From assembly GCA_030549775.1 (NCBI GenBank), contig CM060171.1, positions 139,594,859 to 139,658,858 of the forward strand: 64,000 nt of DNA, in the 5' to 3' direction. Numbering within the stretch: the stretch's first letter is position 1; every line of letters begins with the position of its first letter. The notes beneath the pieces were generated by a model. That model was not told the origin of the DNA. It did not search any database and was given only the letters and a program-made list of their open reading frames with translations. The DNA is from Tamarix chinensis (lineage: Eukaryota > Streptophyta > Magnoliopsida > Caryophyllales > Tamaricaceae). The translations under genes and the position numbers were made by a program. Shown in pieces: positions 59,983 to 64,000 of this stretch.

Positions 59983-60719
59983 TATAACACCTCAACTCTA
60001 CATGGTTGTGGGCAGTTACTCTAGCGTGCTTTCATGATAAATGACTAGTCCCATAAACCAGCAGGAGTCATTTTGAGCATGTTTTATCATCACTCACACG
60101 CTTCTTGAAAAACTTATTCAGAGGTCACTCATCATTAAATTGCTACAAGCCAAGCATGCTTAACTATGAACTTATTTAAGTATAGTTTTTTTTTTGAAAA
60201 TAAGGTATACCTTGTTGATATAGGCAGTCTTACCAATCTTTTAAAGCATCCACTATCCACCATTAATTTGGGAGTAATACATACACCCCACTTAAAGAAT
60301 GCATCGTTCTTATTGCGCTTTCACCACTAATTATCTCATTACAATCTATCATAATAATTATCTCGCTAGGCGGCCGACTGGTTCAACTAAGTTTAGCTTG
60401 TGGTCACATTTTTACTATGATATCACTTGTAGCACCCTAACCCCACACAAGTAGTAGATAGTTACTCTGGAGTGCTTTTAGGCTCAATGACAGGCTCCAT
60501 AGACCAACACAAGTCCTTTTGAGTATGTTTTACCTACACTCACATTGGAAAACTCCTCTGGAGGTCGCCGATCCTTAAATTGCTCAAAGTCAAGTACTTT
60601 TAATTGTGAAGTTATTTAAGGATAACTTTTTTTAAAAAGAAGGTACACCTTATTGATATAGGTAGTCTTATTAATTTTTTTAAGCTTCTACTATCCACCA
60701 CTAATTTGGGGGTAGTACA
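59983..60719 (-). mobile_element. TRIM retrotransposon with 5S-rRNA-like LTRs (Cassandra type)
   Basis: 737 bp with CACAC at 59978-59982 and 60720-60724. Two LTRs (59983-60281 and 60428-60719) flank a 146-bp non-coding interior. In minus orientation each LTR holds the 5S rRNA internal promoter region: AGTTAAGCATGCTTGG (5S box A region, one mismatch to the plant form) and, about 20 bases on, GATGAGTGACCTCTGAATAA (box C region). A PBS-like TGATATCATAG sits two bases after the LTR end (60424-60414), and a purine tract AAGTGGGG lies before the other LTR (60292-60285). This architecture is that of Cassandra. It is inserted in the Helitron remnant. Confidence 0.8.
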
Positions 60720-60819
60720 CACACGTTGCATATATTGGTTTATAATATCCATTTATTTTTTTCCCCATTTGGTGAAGATAATTATCACAGATACATTCTA
60801 GTGTCCAATGCTACAAGAA

Positions 60820-62660
60820 GTAAATATGGGCAGGTGGAAAAGGGTAAGCATGCGGGAGTACTTTTCATACTGTTTACATGAAAAATATGGTGAGGCATCC
60901 ATTATAGTATTTCATAGGCTTCAAAATTTTGTTTCATGGATGCATATACAATGGTAGAGTCTTTAAGGTTAAAATATGTAACATTAAACGAATCTATGTT
61001 GTGAAATGTATATTGGCTTAGTTGATGCTTTGTTTCGTAGTGAAGTAAACCCCTATTCTCAAGGTAGGTGAGTTATATTAATGTCATCCTTCATTGGTGG
61101 GGCTTGCTACATGATTCAAAACTACCATGATTCTATGGTCATTTGTGGACGGGCAGGATCTCTAGATTTAGTCATAAGATTCACATTTTCTTGAAAGTAG
61201 AGGATCAAAAGTCATCAATTGTCCCGATATTGTATGTCATGTATTTAAGATGAATTTGTATGGATTGACTAAAGGTTTATAAAAAAAATGAAATCTTAGA
61301 TCCATTAGAGGAAGTAACAAAAATAATATTGTATTGTTTTGGCATAAAATACTACACACACACACATGTACATCATTTATGTATTCTAATATCCTAATAT
61401 ATGTGACATTGTATACCTTGTAGTTATATTCATAGTTGACCTCCAAAAGAGAGCTCTACTACATGCACACATTTTACTTTTCATTCATAATCAAGATAAG
61501 TACCCCACAACACAAGATATTTATAGAATTATTTCTATTGAGATTTCTGATGCGAACATTGATGCTTCATATTTTGCAATTGTCATAGACTATATGATTT
61601 ATGGTCCATGTGAAGGACATAAATCACACTATATGTTAGATGGGCGATATAGCAAGCAATTCCTAAAAAATGTTTATCAAAGCTATACCAATTGATAAAG
61701 AGGGATACCTTATTTATAAGTGTCGAAATAATGGCCAGATAATATAAAGAAATGGTATATTCCTTTATAATAGATATGGTGTTTTGTATAATTGATAGTT
61801 TTTGTTGAAATATGGTATTTGTACGAATGTTGAATTGTGCAAAAAATCACAATCCATAAAAATACTAATTCAAGTATGTTAATAATGTCCATGATAGGGT
61901 GACCACATATTTTTATTAGAGTTCATGAGATGAACGATCGAATAAAACTTGGATGAGGTTAAACTTTACTACTATTGTAGATATATTTCACTACTCTACT
62001 ACGATTATAGATACATTTCACCTCGTGAATTAACCTAGAGGATATTTGGTTTTGATATACAATACAAGGATCCATCCATTGGATTATCGAGTTTTCATTT
62101 AAAGAATTAGTAGTATACCATATTTTTAGACGATCATCTGGTTGATGGAGTTGATTATCAACCAACTATCGGTCTAAGCATGTTCTTGGACTGGATGAAA
62201 TCCAACAAAGATTCTATGAAGGCTAGATGCTTATGTTATGCTAAGTTATTAGCAAATTTTGTTTGGAAGAAGAAACGTGTATAGAAACCAATGAAGAAAC
62301 AATTCTCAATTGGTCATATGTTCTTTGTTTCGCCAGGAAACAATGATATGTACTACTTACAACATCTTATCGGTGTTGTTCGTGACCCTACCAATTTTAA
62401 AGGTATAACGTGCATTGATGGAGTTGAATATCGACCATATTGAGATTCTTGTTATGTGTTAGGTATAACAGACAATGATAAGGAGTACATTGATGTGATT
62501 ATTAAAACAAGATGATAGGCATCTACACATTCTTTGTGAAAAAAGTTTGCTAGTCTTCTTATGTCTGCATCATTAAATAAACTAGAAGATGTTTGGGTCA
62601 AGTGTTGGTCATATATGCCCAATGATATTTCACATAAATAATGGATGATATTCCAATATC
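60820..62660 (+). pseudogene. Helitron RepHel, Rep (HUH nuclease) and following region
   Basis: Rolling-circle transposase/helicase. In order: MREYFSYCLHEKYGEAS (60850-60900), GLVDALFRSEVNPYSQGR (61015-61065), SSFIGGACYMIQNYHDSMVI (61083-61142), VFKMNLYGLTKGL. The Rep signature KRALLHAHILLFIHNQDKYP has the His-x-His pair at 61462-61470, still intact. Next come IYRIISIEISDANIDASYFA (61519-61578), IDKEGYLIYKCRNNGQIIQR (61691-61750), RIFGFDIQYKDPS (62037-62075), KQFSIGHMFFVSPGNNDMYY (62299-62358) and RDPTNFKGITCIDGVEYRPY. At least ten stops or frameshifts. The helicase part continues in the next entry. Confidence 0.9.
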
Positions 62661-62804
62661 AAGGTAATATTTCATCCATTATGATGGGAATTTATTCTCT
62701 TATAATTACTTTTTGTAATTCTTAAATATTACCTTATGTTTCTATAGGTTTATAAATTTACTATTATTCATTGATAGTGCCATTTGATTTTTCCTTTTTT
62801 GTAG

Positions 62805-63135
62805 ATTTGATTATGATAAGCAGTAAAGTAAAGAACTATGGTTTATTAGAGACTAAAAAGTTTTTAGAGCTTTGTTAAAAGAGTTTAAGTGATTTTCAAT
62901 CGATGTTGATCCCCTACTCCAATGAGTCTCAATTTCCATCCAAAAAAGTTGTTAGAGCTTTGTTAAAAGAGTTTAAGTGATTTTCAATCGATGCTGATCC
63001 CCTACTCCAATGAGTCTCAATTTCCATCCAAAAAAGTTGTTAGAGCTTTGTTAAAAGAGTTTAAGTGATTTTCAATCGATGTTGATCCCCTAATCCAATG
63101 AGTCTCAATTTCCATCCAATAGGATAATATGATGT
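62805..63135 (+). pseudogene. Helitron helicase-region exon with triplicated 88-bp unit
   Basis: Plus frame reads KNYGLLETKKFLELC*KSLS then DFQSMLIPYSNESQFPS, which matches the block before the Walker A motif in Helitron helicases (SLxDFPxMPxP...). The unit starting TTAGAGCTTTGTTAAAAGAG is repeated three times at 62863, 62951 and 63039. 88 is not a multiple of three, so each copy reads in a different frame. The Walker motifs themselves are not found before the window ends. Confidence 0.75.
62863..63126 (+). repeat. three tandem 88-bp repeats
   Basis: Near-perfect copies differing by single bases (GATGTTGATC versus GATGCTGATC, CTACTCC versus CTAATCC). High identity implies recent duplication within an old pseudogene. 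Confidence 0.95.
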
Positions 63136-64000
63136 AAGAGCACCCCTCAATCATCATACTTATCAGTTTATTAATTTTCCCGAGTTAGGAGAACTTAAGA
63201 CTCTTATACTTTTGATAGAATTAGTGAGTTGAGTTGCCTGGCCATGTAAGCCATTCGTTTTCCTACTATGATTGAATCTAATATGGCTCCTACACCAATA
63301 CATGCACATGTTCTAGCATCCGACAACAACCAACCACATTTAGCCATTTTTAAAAAAAGTTCAAGAGGGAATACGGGGGGTAGAAAACAACATTACAAGG
63401 AAGACTTGGGAAGTTAAAAGGGTATTTTTCAAGACCTTAAATTAAGTATAATTTAAGGCTTAAGCAAACCCTCCATAATTCACATCCATTGGCAACCATC
63501 AAGCACAAACAAATCCAACTAGTTTCCTTATTTAGCTTAGCATGGTTAAAGTTGTTGTCTAATCTTTCTCTAAGTGTAATTACTTAAGCAAACATTACTT
63601 TATAAGCCTCCCAATAAGATCTAGGAACATTGGGGAGGCCATATAAGACTTCTAATTTTTAAAAATCCCCTCCCTGAGACTTTAATAGCTAGTTGAGTTT
63701 AGTTATATTCCAACTAGACTAGTTTATTCTATTTGACAACTAGTTGGTTAGGAAGTAGCTAAATCAGATTGTAAATGATTAAAATTGTCTTTTGGGCACC
63801 CATACACTCTCTTTAAGTATATTTACAAGAGTAAATAATGGGCATATAATCTTGGCTATAACTCCTTGTCGTCACCCGCACATATATACCACAATACTTG
63901 AGTGAAGAGTGTTGTTGTTATGAGTTCAAAAATCTCCCAAACTTTATCTCTAGAATCTCAATCCTATAGAAATGTTTGTGAGTATTTGTTCCTCATTAAT
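63136..64000. other. no gene recognised at the right edge
   Basis: Non-coding by eye. May be Helitron interior, but no helicase motif is readable. Confidence 0.35.

Noticed and set aside
1..64000. tRNA or rRNA genes
   Set aside because: No cloverleaf-forming sequence was noticed by eye; the only rRNA-like sequence is the decayed 5S part inside the TRIM LTRs, which is not a functional gene.

Overview
The window looks like nuclear DNA of a flowering plant. It is AT-rich, carries spliceosomal introns, and is almost entirely nested, decayed transposable elements. The only recognisable host gene is the 5' part of PEX19 (peroxisome biogenesis), on the minus strand at 1402-1956. The species cannot be told from the sequence. 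There are no prokaryotic operons, CRISPR arrays or recognisable tRNA genes.

Layout. 1-2500: PEX19 exons 1-3 and flanking DNA. 2540-13500: a tandemly duplicated V/I/P-rich sequence, split by a plus-strand Ty1/copia retrotransposon (2732-13072, TSD GGAAA). Its 5' LTR is itself split by solo-LTR-like element A (2940-7853), which holds a Tourist-like MITE. 14126-16038: a plant-mobile-domain (PMD, MAIN-like) pseudogene on plus. 16963-19895: element B. 20151-35845: a minus-strand Ty3/gypsy element with 1 kb LTRs, split by elements C (21692-27986, itself split by a hAT transposon) and D (28910-31811). 36033-37999: a MULE transposase pseudogene on minus. 39114-42874: element E. About 43041-51824: a minus-strand copia element, split by a MITE and element F (45723-48640). 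52745-63135: remains of a plus-strand Helitron (RPA-like fragment and RepHel protein), split by a Copia-type solo LTR and a 5S-rRNA-bearing TRIM of Cassandra type.

The most notable signal is the set A-F. All six begin close to TGTAAYACCC, end close to GGGTRTTACA, have 5-bp target duplications, and share one internal order: conserved start, minisatellite, AT-rich stretch, GC-richer purine-skewed island, end. None holds a coding domain or a second terminal copy. Four of the six sit inside other retrotransposons. They look like solo LTRs of one family with very long LTRs (2.9-4.5 kb after nested inserts are removed).

Second, once B and the gypsy element are removed, the PMD pseudogene and the MULE transposase lie about 1.3 kb apart and convergent. 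That suggests they were two genes of one Mutator-like element.
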